A DNA stretch of 64,000 nucleotides, taken from contig JAPXFQ010001354.1 in the NCBI GenBank assembly GCA_028564705.1, forward strand, positions 41,624 to 105,623, given 5' to 3'. Made by a program: the position numbers and the translations under genes. This DNA comes from Apricaphanius iberus. Its lineage: Eukaryota > Chordata > Actinopteri > Cyprinodontiformes > Aphaniidae. Positions 63,346-64,000 of this stretch are shown piece after piece (position 1 is the stretch's first letter; each line of letters starts with the position of its first letter). The notes beneath the pieces were generated by a model that saw nothing but the letters and a program-made list of their open reading frames with translations, did no database searches and was not told the origin of the DNA.

Positions 63346-64000
63346 CTTTTACAAACCAGACTAAGACATTTTGAGTGTAAATGAGTGTAAACATGAAATA
63401 CCAGTAAAAACCCTGTCCCGATATCTGTCTTTTTTTTCCTGCTGTAGATATGTTTTTCTCAGAAGGTTTTAATCCCTCCTTACCTGTGAAGACCATCATC
63501 ATCCCTGCTGCTGGTCTCTTGTCTAATGTCACCTCCCTGACTGCTCTCTATTGTAGCAATAAAGATCTATGTTAAATATATGCACATTTTTACTTGACCT
63601 ACTTAGCAGAAACAGCTTTAATGCAGCATCTGTTTGCACAACGCATCCTCACTCCCAACCTTCACATATGGACCCATGATCAGGTTCCTGACAATGCGTC
63701 ACATAATGATGCGTTGGGTACCCCCCTCATGTTTTTTTTTGACGCACTCAGAACAGGCCGTATGGTTGTGGTGCTTTATTGTAAATATCTAAAGTTTATT
63801 TTGTTTCAGAGCCGTTTGATCAAGCAGAATAACATACCGTACATTGAGTTATCTAATCAATTTTAACCAACCCACAACTTTTATGTTCTAACCTTAGGGT
63901 CAGAGAAGGACAAAAATGCATCTTTTAAACAAGCAAGCAAGTAAAGAGAGTTCTTGTCAACGTGTTGTCAATTACTGACGTATAGTGATCTGTATAACAT
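63346..64000. other. Unassigned sequence
   Basis: No recognised gene; 63594-63866 is open on the plus strand without a known domain. Confidence 0.4.

Noticed and set aside
1..64000. CRISPR array, bacterial operon or phage content
   Set aside because: The repeats are tandem without spacers, and there are no ribosome-binding-site-led genes. All coding relics are eukaryotic transposable elements.

Overview
The window looks like teleost fish genomic DNA. It has no recognisable intact host gene. It holds a dense, nested collection of transposable elements typical of ray-finned fishes: Tc1/mariner, hAT, PIF/Harbinger, Penelope-like, L2/CR1-like and L1/Tx1-like LINEs, tRNA-derived SINEs, a Ty3/Gypsy retrotransposon and a decayed endogenous retrovirus (ERV). 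These are separated by AT-rich sequence, microsatellites and short tandem arrays. Splice-site-like junctions and pseudogenised transposase exons rule out a bacterial source. Family names come from reading translated motifs by eye, not from a database search.

Layout. 0-5 kb: a 61-bp tandem array, a 172-bp dispersed repeat with a perfect RFX X-box, a hAT remnant holding a Harbinger-type MITE, a hAT-like MITE and a SINE. 6-10.2 kb: a decayed Tc1 element, then a Penelope-like element (PLE) whose terminal repeat carries a hammerhead-ribozyme-like motif and whose reverse transcriptase (RT) reading frame is split by a 519-bp hAT MITE. 11.6-16.6 kb: a minisatellite, a second PLE terminal repeat with the ribozyme motif on the minus strand, and a two-gene PIF/Harbinger relic (transposase plus MADF protein). 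18-22 kb: a SINE and several internally deleted LINE fragments. 22.4-29.3 kb: a minus-strand ERV relic (LTR, tRNA-Trp-type primer site, leader, RT fragment), scattered with a SINE with perfect target duplications, a Harbinger MITE and a Tc1 deletion derivative. The ERV sits beside a DDE_Tnp_4-type transposase relic. 30-36.8 kb and 47.3-50.8 kb: two copies of one L1-like LINE in opposite orientation, the first broken by a 1.9-kb DNA transposon.

36.8-45.0 kb is the best preserved element, a minus-strand Ty3/Gypsy retrotransposon. It has LTRs, a tRNA-Thr-type primer site, a 27-A leader touching the gag ATG, gag with a CCHC knuckle, a U UUA AAC slippery site, then protease-RT-RNase H and integrase. 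Unusually, the pro-pol frame opens with a MYND-type zinc finger. A 479-bp solo LTR interrupts pol.

51-57 kb: a Tc1 relic, the second X-box repeat, long AT-rich stretches, a 5' PLE fragment and an L1 fragment. 57.2-61.5 kb: a second two-gene PIF/Harbinger element, with a three-exon transposase retaining its DDE residues and a convergent NAIF1/Myb-like accessory gene, interrupted by a LINE fragment. The last 2.5 kb has no recognised gene.

How the parts work together: the coding sequences serve only the mobility of their own elements (gag/pol; transposase plus DNA-binding partner; PLE RT plus ribozyme-bearing repeats). Nesting gives a relative chronology: host elements (PLE, L1-like, Gypsy, hAT) were later hit by MITEs, a DNA transposon, a solo LTR and SINEs.
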